Shown here: positions 17,243 through 25,051 of the stretch, piece by piece
Position numbering within the stretch: position 1 is the first letter of the stretch
Layout: each line of letters begins with the position of its first letter
Source of the DNA: JAFGSZ01 sp964492185
Lineage (GTDB): Bacteria > Bacteroidota > Bacteroidia > Bacteroidales > UBA10428
Direction of reading: 5' to 3'
DNA length: 32,169 nucleotides
Assembly (NCBI GenBank): GCA_964492185.1
Contig: CAZBJH010000023.1
Coordinates: forward strand, 1-32,169
Program-made: the position numbers and the translations under genes
The notes under the pieces: model-generated
What the model saw: only the letters and a program-made list of their open reading frames with translations
Database searches by the model: none
What the model was told of the DNA's origin: nothing

Positions 17243-17497
17243 ATGGGGGTTTTCAGGAAAGTTATTAATACGATATTTATTATACCGGTTAGAATTTACC
17301 AGTATACAATTTCTCCTTTGCTTCCGGGCAGTTGCAGGCATATTCCAAGTTGTTCACAATATACTGTTGAAGCGATAAAAATTCATGGTGCCCTGAAGGG
17401 AAGTTGGATGGGCATGAGACGTATCGCCCGTTGTCATCCATGGGGCACGCATGGCTATGATCCAGTACCACCCCGAAAGATCAAAGTCAAAAAATAA
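17243..17497 (+). CDS. yidD: Membrane protein insertion efficiency factor YidD
   Basis: A small membrane-associated protein of 84 residues that assists YidC-dependent insertion of inner-membrane proteins. The family signature is complete: an N-terminal amphipathic or hydrophobic helix (IIPVRIYQYTISPLLPGSC), CRHIPSCSQYTVEAIKIHG with conserved cysteines, KGSWMGMRRIARCHPW, and the terminal DPVPPRK. The frame is open from a GTG at 17177, which would give 106 residues, but the ATG at 17243 (MGVFRKVIN) matches the normal family length and N-terminus. The usual partners rnpA, rpmH and yidC are not next to it. About 170 bp separate it from queD, with a hairpin between. Confidence 0.92.
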   Translation: MGVFRKVINTIFIIPVRIYQYTISPLLPGSCRHIPSCSQYTVEAIKIHGALKGSWMGMRRIARCHPWGTHGYDPVPPRKIKVKK

Positions 17498-17715
17498 ATC
17501 ACGAAATTAAGATCTGAAAACTTTGCGGAATAGTTATTCAGGGTAATCTCCTTTTCGGGAATTAAGGTGGCTGATCACTTCAATACAGGCACGTGAGTAT
17601 GGTACGGGCATTGCCAGAATCCGGCTTTTTCGTCTGTCGGATCTGTTTTGCCGGATTCATTGTTTTCTTTTTATTTCCTTCTTTTTCCCTGGGGTTGACG
17701 TTTCCCGGCTTTTCT
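17498..17715. other. Intergenic stretch before the nested repeats
   Basis: No gene is supported here. An open frame starts at 17593 but runs into the conserved repeat at 17722 and has no family resemblance, so it is taken as chance. Confidence 0.4.
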
Positions 17716-17850
17716 TATTTAGGATCTGCTGAAAAAGTCTGTAGCGCATCAGATACAAGGCGGCAAAGCGAAGCTGTATAAGAATACCGCGAGCTGCAGC
17801 CATCGCGGTAGATGATGTGCTACAGACTAACGAAATATTATCCTTAAATA

Positions 17851-18134
17851 GTGTCTGTCCATAATGTCCGATATCCGCGTTGCTGCTCAACCGAACGAAG
17901 TGAGCTCTTGAACTCACTTTTTTAAGTGAGTTCAAGAACTTAATTTTAAAGTGAGTTCTTTAAAGTGAGTTCAAGAACTTAATTTTAAAGTGAGCTCTTG
18001 AACACCTTTAAAAATAATTAACGTTGTGAAAACTTTTTAAATCCTCAAATACTTTAGTATACCGCGGTTTAAAATGTTCACGCGCCTTGATCTCGAACAT
18101 TCTGAACAAACACTGGGACTTTATTGACAGACTC
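17851..18134 (+). mobile_element. Element A, copy 5, nested in element B and carrying an insert
   Basis: The ends GTGTCTGTCCATAATGTCC and GACAGACTC are intact and flanked by perfect TAAATA direct repeats (17845-17850, 18135-18140). The copy is 284 bp rather than 141 because about 140 bp of hairpin-rich sequence (about 17890-18030) is inserted between GTTGCTGCTCA and TTTTTAAATCC. Comparison with the uninterrupted element B shows that A inserted after B. Confidence 0.82.
17890..18030. repeat. Hairpin and direct-repeat insert inside element A
   Basis: A 32-bp unit starting AAGTGAGTTCAAGAACTT is repeated exactly at 17924-17955 and 17963-17994. The first unit can also pair with the inverted copy at about 17905-17918 (CTCTTGAACTCAC), forming a strong hairpin. 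GAGCTCTTGAAC occurs once on each side (17902 and 17992 regions). No other element A copy in the window carries this insert. It has no coding potential. Confidence 0.7.
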
Positions 18135-18292
18135 TAAATAAATGCAAAGGATTTTATTAATATGAGTTAAAACCCTTGCACTTAACAAACAATTAGTTAC
18201 TGTATTGTACAGGTTATTAATCTATTTCATGTTTTTCAGCAGACCCTATTTACGGTTAAATACTTGCAGGTTCTTAATTATAAGGAGAAACA

Positions 18293-18976
18293 TTAAACAG
18301 CTGTATTATTCAGCATAGCTGTGAGATTTGTTAATTTTGCCCTAAAGGTGTCTGTAAGGATTAAAAATGGAAGATCTGCAATGCTCAGGCCGGTATTGTC
18401 GATAATTCCGGTATCAGAGCTGGCAATCTGTCCGCTGACAAAATCCCTTATCACCTTGTCTACTGATTTTTCTATACGGCATTCGCCTTCCAGGGACAAT
18501 AATCTCATTTTTTGTTGAATGTATGACTGGTGATCTTTACTCCTCTCAACCGGAGCGTCAAGGAATACAATGAGGTTCCTGATCCTGTTCCTCAGAAAAA
18601 CAAGAACTTTATTAACACAATCTTCAAACAGATAAAGGTTTCTCGTTTTTCCGTGTAGGGATCCTGCATCCCTGCATATCCCGTCATTAGACAGGAAAAC
18701 GATCCTGCCAAGACGGTAATTCAGAATGGTGAATAACACATTATACCCGTCCATAACAATTGTATGGTTCAGGGTATCTGTCAATTTGCTTTTTCGTTTC
18801 ACTACCTTATCATCCCGGGAGATTCCCCTGTAAAGTACAGCGCGGAGATCTCCGCTTAACTTATGGCGGTCACCCACCAGTTTTAGCACTCCCCTTTCAG
18901 GATAACCCCGGTTGATCAGATAATGATAATCCTTCAGGGCCTTTTTGAAGGGATGGTTGTTTAAGCGTGCGTCCAT
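18293..18976 (-). CDS. DUF434 domain protein with NYN-like region
   Basis: A 227-residue cytoplasmic protein. Residues 1-60 match the DUF434 pattern (ALKDYHYLINRGYPERGVLKLVGDRHKL, shown here only by its hallmarks Y-L-x-x-R-G-Y and L-V-G-D-R-x-x-L). The remainder begins with the strand IVMDGYNVLFTI and continues with acidic residues (FLSNDG, RDAG, IVFLDAPV, SSDTGIID), consistent with the DUF5616/NYN-like fold of PIN-type nucleases. An RNase-like activity is therefore possible but not shown. It is a lone minus-strand gene between two repeat clusters. The ATG at 18976 starts with the usual family N-terminus. Confidence 0.75.
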   Translation of the reverse strand: MDARLNNHPFKKALKDYHYLINRGYPERGVLKLVGDRHKLSGDLRAVLYRGISRDDKVVKRKSKLTDTLNHTIVMDGYNVLFTILNYRLGRIVFLSNDGICRDAGSLHGKTRNLYLFEDCVNKVLVFLRNRIRNLIVFLDAPVERSKDHQSYIQQKMRLLSLEGECRIEKSVDKVIRDFVSGQIASSDTGIIDNTGLSIADLPFLILTDTFRAKLTNLTAMLNNTAV

Positions 18977-19020
18977 AAAAAAATATTGTACTTATTTTGC
19001 ATTAATGGCTTGTCATGGCT

Positions 19021-19101
19021 AAAGCTTCGCGGCAGGTAACAACAGCTTCAGCTTTCTATGCCTTGCATTTTCTTCAAAGTTGATGAGTGTGATTAATACA
19101 G
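19021..19101 (+). repeat. Degenerate intergenic repeat F, copy 1
   Basis: AAAGCTTCGCGGCAGG...ACAGCTTCAGCTT...TTGCAT...AATACAG aligns over about 80 bp with 27113-27191, with many substitutions. It lies upstream of the DUF434 gene. No ends or duplications were recognised. Confidence 0.5.
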
Positions 19102-19211
19102 TTTATAAATATATAGTCATAAAAATAACAAATAACTATGAAAAGATTATTTCCGTGAAGAGTATAACAAATTATCTTATTTTTGAGTTTTTAAAAAAGT
19201 GTTTATAATTA

Positions 19212-19352
19212 GAGTCTGTCAATTAACTCGTAGTGTTTGTTCAGAATGTTCGAGATCAAGGCGCGCGAAAATTTTAAACCGCGGTATACTAAGGTATTCG
19301 AGGGTTTAAAATTTTGGCAGCAACGCGGATACCGGACATTATGGACAGGTCC
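19212..19352 (-). mobile_element. 141-bp MITE-like element A, copy 6
   Basis: A 141-bp copy in reverse orientation, beginning GAGTCTGTCAATTAACTCG and ending GGACATTATGGACAGGTCC. The flanks are TAATTA (19206-19211) and TGATTA (19353-19358), which differ at one base. It directly adjoins the composite element at 19359-19439. Confidence 0.75.
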
Positions 19353-19358
19353 TGATTA

Positions 19359-19439
19359 GTGTTCGTCAATAAAGTTGACAAAATGTTTAATTGGCCATGA
19401 TACTGATTATATATTTATTTCATGTTTTTCAGCAGGACC
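19359..19439. mobile_element. Short composite element D (81 bp)
   Basis: Perfect TGATTA direct repeats flank it (19353-19358, 19440-19445). Its left 38 bp (GTGTTCGTCAATAAAGTTG... to GGCCAT) match the inverse of the right end of element C (7218-7257). Its right 30 bp (TTATTTCATGTTTTTCAGCAGGACC, read in pieces TTTCATG and CAGCAGG) match the right end of element B. It looks like a deletion or recombination product that kept working ends. Confidence 0.6.
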
Positions 19440-19473
19440 TGATTAATGCTGATATAAAAAGATTGTTTAATTT

Positions 19474-19480
19474 AAGGAGG
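19474..19480 (+). promoter_or_regulatory. Strong Shine-Dalgarno before tldD-like gene
   Basis: AAGGAGG lies 4 bases before the ATG at 19485. Such a full match is unusual among the genes of this window, most of which have AT-rich leaders, and it fixes the start codon. Confidence 0.6.
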
Positions 19481-19484
19481 GATC

Positions 19485-21182
19485 ATGGTATTTTTTAAAC
19501 GGGCTCCGGCCCTTTTGTTTGCATTACTTTTATTTTTTCAGCAGGGATTTTCGCGAGAAAGTTTATTGCCTGTTCTGAATGATGAGCTCAACCGAGAATT
19601 TGAGATCCTCAGTAAGTTGGATCATCCTGTGTATTATATGGAATACAGGGTAAACGAAATGAATGAATATGTGATCGGAGCATCACTCGGAAGTCTGATC
19701 CGTTCACGGAACAACAGGCAACGTATAGCTTTTTCCAATGTGAGGATAGGTGATTATAATTTTGATAATACGCATTTGTTTGCTTCCCATCCTTCAGGAA
19801 TGATGGCAGACGAAGGGCAAGGCGGCATCATTCCCCTGGATAATAATGAGATGGCCATTAAGCAACAGTTATGGAAGATTACAAACAGCTCGTATGAGAA
19901 GGCCATTCAACGCTATCTGACGATAAGGGAGAATATGCCTGACCAATCCGACGGGAAGAGTATACCTGATTTTGCCAAAGCTGTGCCGGAAACTTTCTAT
20001 GAACCGCCGCTTACTGATGATAAATTTCCGGATGTCGCGGTCTGGGAGGAAAAGCTGAAACGGTATACGGAACTCTTTAACCAGGATTCGGGTATCTTTT
20101 TTGCCGAAGGTTATCTTGCATATTCTACCGAAAGAAAATATTTCGTTTCAACGGAAGGCAGTTCCGTTGTTCAAAATAATTCCCATTGCCAGTTACATTT
20201 TATTTGTGCTGTATTGACGAAGGAGGGTAATCCCATTCCATTTCAGAAATCATTTACAGCATTTACTCCGGATCGCCTGCCTTCGGAACAGGAGATCACC
20301 AGCAGTTTAATTGAGTTAAGAATACTGATGACAAAACTGAAAGATGCACCATTGGCAGAGGCATATTCCGGTCCTGCTATTCTCTCACCCGAAGCCGCGG
20401 GTGTTTTTTTCCATGAGATCTTTGGTCATCGTGTGGAAGGACACAGGATGCGTAATTTTACAGACAGTCACACTTTTAAAGGTAAGCAGGAGCATCAGTA
20501 TCTTCCGGAATACATTTCGATAAGCTTTGATCCCCAGGCTGAAAATTACCTTGATACGGATTTGTTTGGCTCATATAAATATGATGATCAGGGGATCCGG
20601 GGACAAAAGGTAGATGTGATCCGGAACGGAGTGGTTAAAGATTTTTTGTTATCACGAGTGCCTGTAAAAGAAGGGGATACATCTAACGGGCATGGTCGTG
20701 CCGGAGCAGGTCAGGCTCCTGTTTCCCGGCAATCAAACATGTTTGTTCGGACAAAAAAGCCATTGTCTGACAGAGCGTTAAGGAAAAAATTGATCAGAAC
20801 ATGCAAAAGACAGGATAAGGAATTCGGGTATTATTTTAAAACCGTTATTGGCGGTTTTACACAAACTTCCCGTTATTCCCCGAATGTATTTAATATTACG
20901 CCTATTGAAGTATACCGGATATATGTTGATGGCAGGTCTGATGAGCTGGTTCGCGGGGTGAACCTGATCGGTACTCCCCTTGTAATGTTTTCCGGGATTG
21001 AAGGTACCGGAGATACGATGGGTGTATTTAACGGTATGTGCGGTGCTGAATCCGGCCAGGTTCCGGTTAGCACTATTTCTCCGGCCCTTTTAGTGAATAA
21101 AGTTGAAACACAGCGACAACCTGTTGCGGTAATGACCATGCCGGTTCTGCCAAACCCCAGGGCAACAGGAAACTCCGAATAA
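19485..21182 (+). CDS. Exported TldD-like metalloprotease
   Basis: A 565-residue protein of the TldD/PmbA family (U62). A signal peptide (residues 1-24, basic start then hydrophobic, ending GFSRE) suggests a periplasmic location; E. coli TldD is cytoplasmic. The zinc site is present: H310-E-I-F-G-H315 in FFHEIFGHRVEGH (HExxxH) and a later cysteine, C519, in NGMCGAESGQVPV, matching the third ligand of TldD. The N-terminal half carries the alpha/beta region typical of the family. The next gene, 12 bp downstream, encodes a paralogue lacking the zinc motif, so the two probably form the active TldD/TldE-type heterodimer. The substrate is unknown; TldD/E pairs are known to trim unfolded peptides. 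Confidence 0.87.
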   Translation: MVFFKRAPALLFALLLFFQQGFSRESLLPVLNDELNREFEILSKLDHPVYYMEYRVNEMNEYVIGASLGSLIRSRNNRQRIAFSNVRIGDYNFDNTHLFASHPSGMMADEGQGGIIPLDNNEMAIKQQLWKITNSSYEKAIQRYLTIRENMPDQSDGKSIPDFAKAVPETFYEPPLTDDKFPDVAVWEEKLKRYTELFNQDSGIFFAEGYLAYSTERKYFVSTEGSSVVQNNSHCQLHFICAVLTKEGNPIPFQKSFTAFTPDRLPSEQEITSSLIELRILMTKLKDAPLAEAYSGPAILSPEAAGVFFHEIFGHRVEGHRMRNFTDSHTFKGKQEHQYLPEYISISFDPQAENYLDTDLFGSYKYDDQGIRGQKVDVIRNGVVKDFLLSRVPVKEGDTSNGHGRAGAGQAPVSRQSNMFVRTKKPLSDRALRKKLIRTCKRQDKEFGYYFKTVIGGFTQTSRYSPNVFNITPIEVYRIYVDGRSDELVRGVNLIGTPLVMFSGIEGTGDTMGVFNGMCGAESGQVPVSTISPALLVNKVETQRQPVAVMTMPVLPNPRATGNSE

Positions 21183-21194
21183 AATATCAGAAAA

Positions 21195-22952
21195 ATGAAG
21201 AAATACAACGCGGCATTTGCATTGTTGTTTATATTGTTATTACCAGGAATAAATTCCGGAAAGATGTTTTGTCAGCCTGATATTGTCTTGCAGGCCATGA
21301 AGGATGAAATGGAACGCAATATGACCGAACTGGTTTATAAGGATTTTGATAAACCGTTTTTCATAAGTTATACCGTGGCTGACATGCATTCTTTGCATAT
21401 AAGTGCCACCCTGGGAGCACTGATCTCTTCCGGGGAAAACAAACATAAAACATGGGCGGCAAGGGTTATGGCAGGTGACTATAAGGTGAATGATGAAAAT
21501 TTTGATGGAAATCCGCAACCTTCACTTCCCGATATACCCGAGTATGACCTGCCGGTTGAGGACGATTACGACGGTATCAGACAGGCATTATGGGTTATTA
21601 CGAATAATATTTATAAAAGAGCCGGTGCGGGCTATAAAAACAAGATGGAGATGCTTGAAAGAAGCGGCCTTTCTGTTGAAGACCTTGAGATTGATGATTT
21701 CAGCAGGGCTCCTGTTGTGGAAATGATCGATACCGTGATCAAACCTGATCCTGATATTGATAAACTGGAAGATCTGGTAAAACAGTTATCTGAAGTATAT
21801 TACCGGTATCCTGATATTATCGATTCGGAAGTTACATTGAATTATATTTTTGCAACAGTCTATTTTGTCAATTCAGAAGGAACGACACTGAAAATTCCCC
21901 TGCAGCTGTCCATTATATCATCCTCAGCCTCAATATTCGATCCTGCCGGAAAAGAGATCACGCATCATGTAGTGACTTTTTCGCGGGACATTAAGGAACT
22001 GATTTCTTCTGATAGCCTTGAAAAAGATCTTAACACCCTGGCGGCTAACATTACCGCCGTTAATACTGCCGATCCCCTCCAGGAAAATTATTCCGGACCG
22101 GTTCTGGTACAGGGGCAACCTGCCCTTCAAATGGTCTATAACGATTTATTCAGGGGTAAGAATTCCCTGGTGGCATATAGGGAATCCCTGTCGGCTGGTC
22201 CGCAGAACAGTGTCTATTACGAACAAAATCCCAATACATTTGAAACAAAACTGAATAAGAAGGTGGCTTCCGAAAATCTAACCATAACCACAATGCCGGC
22301 TTACCCGGGTTTTTCTTTTGCTCCTTTGCCCGGTTCGTTTAAAGTGGATGCGGAAGGAGTTATGCCGGAGGATAGTTTGGTATTGATCCAAAACGGGATC
22401 CTGAAGAATTTGTTGAATGACAGGACACCCACACGATCCGTGCCCTCTTCAAACGGTTATAAACGTTTTTCACTTCACCCTTCATTTGTATCGAAAAGCA
22501 TCTCTCCCGGTATTCTCAGGGTCCGATACGATTCGTCGCAATCTTGTAAAGGGTTGAAAAATACACTGATAAGGCACGCGCGGGAGGAGGGATATGAATA
22601 TGCACTGATAGTGAGGTCCCCGGAGGTGTCGGGATCATATTATCCTGCCGGTATTTACAAGGTTGATATCGAAAGCGGAGATGAAAAACTGGTCAGGTCA
22701 GCTTATATTAAGAATGTGCCGGATGATCTGATGAAAAATGTAATTACTTCATCTGACAAGGAGCAGGTATTTAGCTTTTTGACCAGTGATAACACATCTT
22801 CTTCCAATAACGGAATTAATGGTTCTTCCGGCGGGATACCGGTTACTGTGACAGGTCCCGGTGCTTTTTTGTTTTCTGAAATGGAGATTGAATATAATAT
22901 TGAGCCTTTATCAGGAAAGAAGCCGCCTGTTGCCAGTCCCCTGCAGGAATAG
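21195..22952 (+). CDS. Exported TldE/PmbA-like partner protein
   Basis: A 585-residue paralogue of the preceding protein, of similar length and layout: signal peptide at residues 1-26, then parallel segments such as FISYTVADMHSLHISATLGALI and an RQALWVITNNIYKRA-type helix, quoted here only by their first residues. Where the first protein has HEIFGH, this one reads ALQMVYNDLFRGKN, and no HExxxH or late cysteine is seen. By analogy with E. coli TldE it should be the non-catalytic subunit that closes the active site. The 12-bp spacing implies one transcript, ended by the hairpin at 22968-23017. An Asn/Ser-rich stretch near residue 530 is probably a flexible loop. Confidence 0.83.
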   Translation: MKKYNAAFALLFILLLPGINSGKMFCQPDIVLQAMKDEMERNMTELVYKDFDKPFFISYTVADMHSLHISATLGALISSGENKHKTWAARVMAGDYKVNDENFDGNPQPSLPDIPEYDLPVEDDYDGIRQALWVITNNIYKRAGAGYKNKMEMLERSGLSVEDLEIDDFSRAPVVEMIDTVIKPDPDIDKLEDLVKQLSEVYYRYPDIIDSEVTLNYIFATVYFVNSEGTTLKIPLQLSIISSSASIFDPAGKEITHHVVTFSRDIKELISSDSLEKDLNTLAANITAVNTADPLQENYSGPVLVQGQPALQMVYNDLFRGKNSLVAYRESLSAGPQNSVYYEQNPNTFETKLNKKVASENLTITTMPAYPGFSFAPLPGSFKVDAEGVMPEDSLVLIQNGILKNLLNDRTPTRSVPSSNGYKRFSLHPSFVSKSISPGILRVRYDSSQSCKGLKNTLIRHAREEGYEYALIVRSPEVSGSYYPAGIYKVDIESGDEKLVRSAYIKNVPDDLMKNVITSSDKEQVFSFLTSDNTSSSNNGINGSSGGIPVTVTGPGAFLFSEMEIEYNIEPLSGKKPPVASPLQE

Positions 22953-22967
22953 TTATGATAATAATAA

Positions 22968-23017
22968 CTGATTCCGGCCCGACATATGAATAATGCCGGT
23001 CAGATAATATTTTTTTG
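22968..23017 (+). terminator. Likely terminator after the TldD/TldE-like pair
   Basis: A stem made of CTGA and CCGGC (22968-22978) with GCCGG and TCAG (22995-23003) is followed, after six bases, by a TATTTTTTT run. It starts 16 bp after the stop codon and separates the pair from porQ. Confidence 0.5.
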
Positions 23018-23055
23018 TTATTTTCGTTATTATATCGACTTTTTCATTTAATAGA

Positions 23056-24216
23056 ATGATCCAGACTCATCGTGACACTTATTTTTCGGAAAAAGGGCCG
23101 GCCTGGCAGGGGTTATTAAAGTTCTGGCTTTATATTCATGTTATTCTTTTTCTGAGTACAGGGTTGAGAAGGATTGCAGCCACCACAGGCCTGATTTTTC
23201 TGATGCTGGTTTCGGTAGCTCAATCCGGAGGTGATAATACCTATGATTTCCTGAATCTTACAAATTCAGCCCGGGCAGCTTCCCTGGGAGGTAAACTGAT
23301 TACGGTGTATGATAACGACCTGAACCTTCCTTTTCATAATCCTGCACTTCTGAATGAAGAAATGAGCAATCACCTGGTATTGAATTATGTCAATTATTTT
23401 GCAGGTTTAAATTACGGGTACTTTTCATATGCAAATTCTATCGGGGAGGCAGGCAATTTTGCTGCAGGTATTCACTACCTTAATTATGGGACCTTTACAG
23501 CTGCTGATCCGATAGGAGAAATTACAGGTGAATTTACAGCAGCCGAATATGCTTTTAACCTGATATATTCACGGAAAGTCGACAGTCTGATAAGTTTCGG
23601 CGTTAATCTTAAGCCGGTTTATTCATCCCTTGAATCATACAGCTCACTAGGCATTGCACTTGATGCCGGTATTACTTATTTTAATCCTGACAGATTATTT
23701 TCTGCATCTCTTGTGATGAAAAATTTTGGTACCCAACTCACTACATATTACAAAAATGGTGATCGTGAACCGCTTCCTTTTGAAATACTTGCCGGGTTTT
23801 CGCGGGAGCTGCAACATGCGCCTTTTCGTTTTAGCTTTGTTGCCCAGCATCTTGAGAAATGGGACCTGACCTATAAAACAGAGGAAGATATCCATGATGA
23901 GATTGACCCTTTCACGGGACAGGTTGAGAAACCGGCTAAGCTTGATCAGTTTTTTGACAGGCTTATGCGCCATGTTATTGTAGGGGTCGAGTTTTTTCCG
24001 GTCGAAAGTTTCATGATACGGCTGGGTTACAATTATAAGCGCCGGCAGGAGATGAAACTGGATACACGGACGGCAATGGTCGGATTTTCATGGGGTTTTG
24101 GCATTCGCGTATCTAAGTTTCATATCAGTTATGGCCGTGCAGCTTATCATCTTTCAGGAGCCTCCAATCATTTTTCTCTCAGCACCAATCTTTCTGAATT
24201 TGGTAAAATGTTTTAA
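23056..24216 (+). CDS. porQ: Type IX secretion system protein PorQ
   Basis: An outer-membrane protein of the PorV/FadL-like barrel group, which in T9SS bacteria takes part in the attachment complex that anchors or modifies cargo at the cell surface. The characteristic mature N-terminus is present: YDFLNLTNSARAASLGG followed by DNDLNLPFHNPALL. Long alternating strands follow to the end (IRLGYNYKRR, AMVGFSWGFGIRVSKF). From the ATG at 23056 the protein has 386 residues and an unusual N-terminus with two hydrophobic stretches. A TTG at 23164 would give a clean signal peptide (MRRIAATTGLIFLMLVSVAQS less its final residue) and may be the true start. The window also encodes at least two T9SS cargo proteins, consistent with a working system. 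Confidence 0.88.
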   Translation: MIQTHRDTYFSEKGPAWQGLLKFWLYIHVILFLSTGLRRIAATTGLIFLMLVSVAQSGGDNTYDFLNLTNSARAASLGGKLITVYDNDLNLPFHNPALLNEEMSNHLVLNYVNYFAGLNYGYFSYANSIGEAGNFAAGIHYLNYGTFTAADPIGEITGEFTAAEYAFNLIYSRKVDSLISFGVNLKPVYSSLESYSSLGIALDAGITYFNPDRLFSASLVMKNFGTQLTTYYKNGDREPLPFEILAGFSRELQHAPFRFSFVAQHLEKWDLTYKTEEDIHDEIDPFTGQVEKPAKLDQFFDRLMRHVIVGVEFFPVESFMIRLGYNYKRRQEMKLDTRTAMVGFSWGFGIRVSKFHISYGRAAYHLSGASNHFSLSTNLSEFGKMF

Positions 24217-24232
24217 AGGGGTATGAAATTGC

Positions 24233-24255
24233 TATCTTCGTGTTTTTATAAACAC
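24233..24255 (+). promoter_or_regulatory. Possible promoter and leader hairpin of cmk
   Basis: TATCTTCG (24233-24240) is one base from the Bacteroidota -7 consensus, 21 bp before the cmk ATG. A palindrome GTGTTTTTATAAACAC follows at 24240-24255. The -33 element is weak. Confidence 0.35.
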
Positions 24256-24261
24256 AACTAA

Positions 24262-24954
24262 ATGGATCCTCCGGGTAAAAAGCTCACAATTGCCATTGAC
24301 GGGTATTCGTCATGCGGTAAAAGTACTTTCGCAAGGACCGTTGCCAATGATTTGGGCTACCTTTACATCGACAGCGGCGCGATGTACAGGGCCGTGGCGT
24401 TATATTGCATAAAGCACCAGTTGATCCGTGGTTACGAGGTTGATCAGGAAATGCTTACCGGGCGGCTTGATGATATAAATATCTCTTTTGAATATAATCC
24501 GGATACAGGCATTCACGAAACTTTGCTGAACGACAAAAATGTTGAAGCTGAAATACGGGGTGTTGAAGTGTCTGGCATTGTGAGTCAGATCAGTAAAATT
24601 AAGAAAGTGCGGGAGAAAATGGTTGCCCTTCAGCGTAAAATGGGAGAAAGCAAGGGAGTGGTAATGGAAGGAAGGGATATTGGAACGGTTGTATTTCCGA
24701 AAGCAGAAATAAAGATCTTTATGGTTGCTGATATGGAGATAAGAGCCAGGCGAAGATATGATGAGCTGATTACAAAGGGTATAAGGGTAAATTATAACGA
24801 GATAAAACAAAATATTGAGGACAGGGATAATCTCGATCTGACTCGTGAGGAAAGTCCTCTGATTAAGGCACCCGATGCAATTGTACTTGACAATTCGACA
24901 ATGACCGTGGACGATCAGATTGAGTGGTTTGATCGATTGCTTCGGGAGTATTGA
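24262..24954 (+). CDS. cmk: Cytidylate kinase
   Basis: CMP/dCMP kinase, 230 residues, the usual size. It transfers phosphate from ATP to CMP or dCMP for nucleotide supply. The P-loop GYSSCGKST lies at residues 14-22, DSGAMYRAVA binds the nucleotide, and EGRDIGTVVFP near residue 135 followed by RARRRYDEL forms the CMP-binding and lid region. DRDNLDLTREESPL and DNSTM complete the C-terminal signature. The start at 24262 follows a short leader. It is followed closely by ispH; their order with porQ and pfkA is, from memory, a recurring Bacteroidota neighbourhood. Confidence 0.95.
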   Translation: MDPPGKKLTIAIDGYSSCGKSTFARTVANDLGYLYIDSGAMYRAVALYCIKHQLIRGYEVDQEMLTGRLDDINISFEYNPDTGIHETLLNDKNVEAEIRGVEVSGIVSQISKIKKVREKMVALQRKMGESKGVVMEGRDIGTVVFPKAEIKIFMVADMEIRARRRYDELITKGIRVNYNEIKQNIEDRDNLDLTREESPLIKAPDAIVLDNSTMTVDDQIEWFDRLLREY

Positions 24955-25051
24955 TAATTATTGCATATATTCCCGCATGGGCACAGATACCGGCAAACGC
25001 AACAGGCAGGGGGCATGCTTATCAGGTGAATCATTGAAATCATTAATAATG

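Larger units (their letters stand above)
17722..18246 (+). mobile_element. Element B, copy 2, split by element A
   Basis: This copy of element B begins GGATCTGCTGAAAAAGTC and ends with the inverse of GGGTCTGCTGAAAAACATG, a better inverted-end match than copy 1. It is flanked by perfect TATTTA direct repeats (17716-17721 and 18247-18252). An element A with its own TAAATA duplications interrupts it at 17845-18140. Removing that insertion restores a sequence collinear with copy 1 (231-463). Confidence 0.8.

Noticed and set aside
17593..17781. A 62-codon frame with a hydrophobic start after yidD
   Set aside because: It ends inside element B, whose sequence is conserved as DNA in another copy in a different coding context, so the frame is accidental.
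19485..22952. Two halves of one broken protease gene
   Set aside because: Both proteins are full length with their own signal peptides and parallel domain layouts, so they are paralogous subunits.
24920..25051. ispH starting upstream inside cmk
   Set aside because: The first 44 residues lack family resemblance, and the ATG pair at 25049-25054 puts the first cluster cysteine at its normal position.
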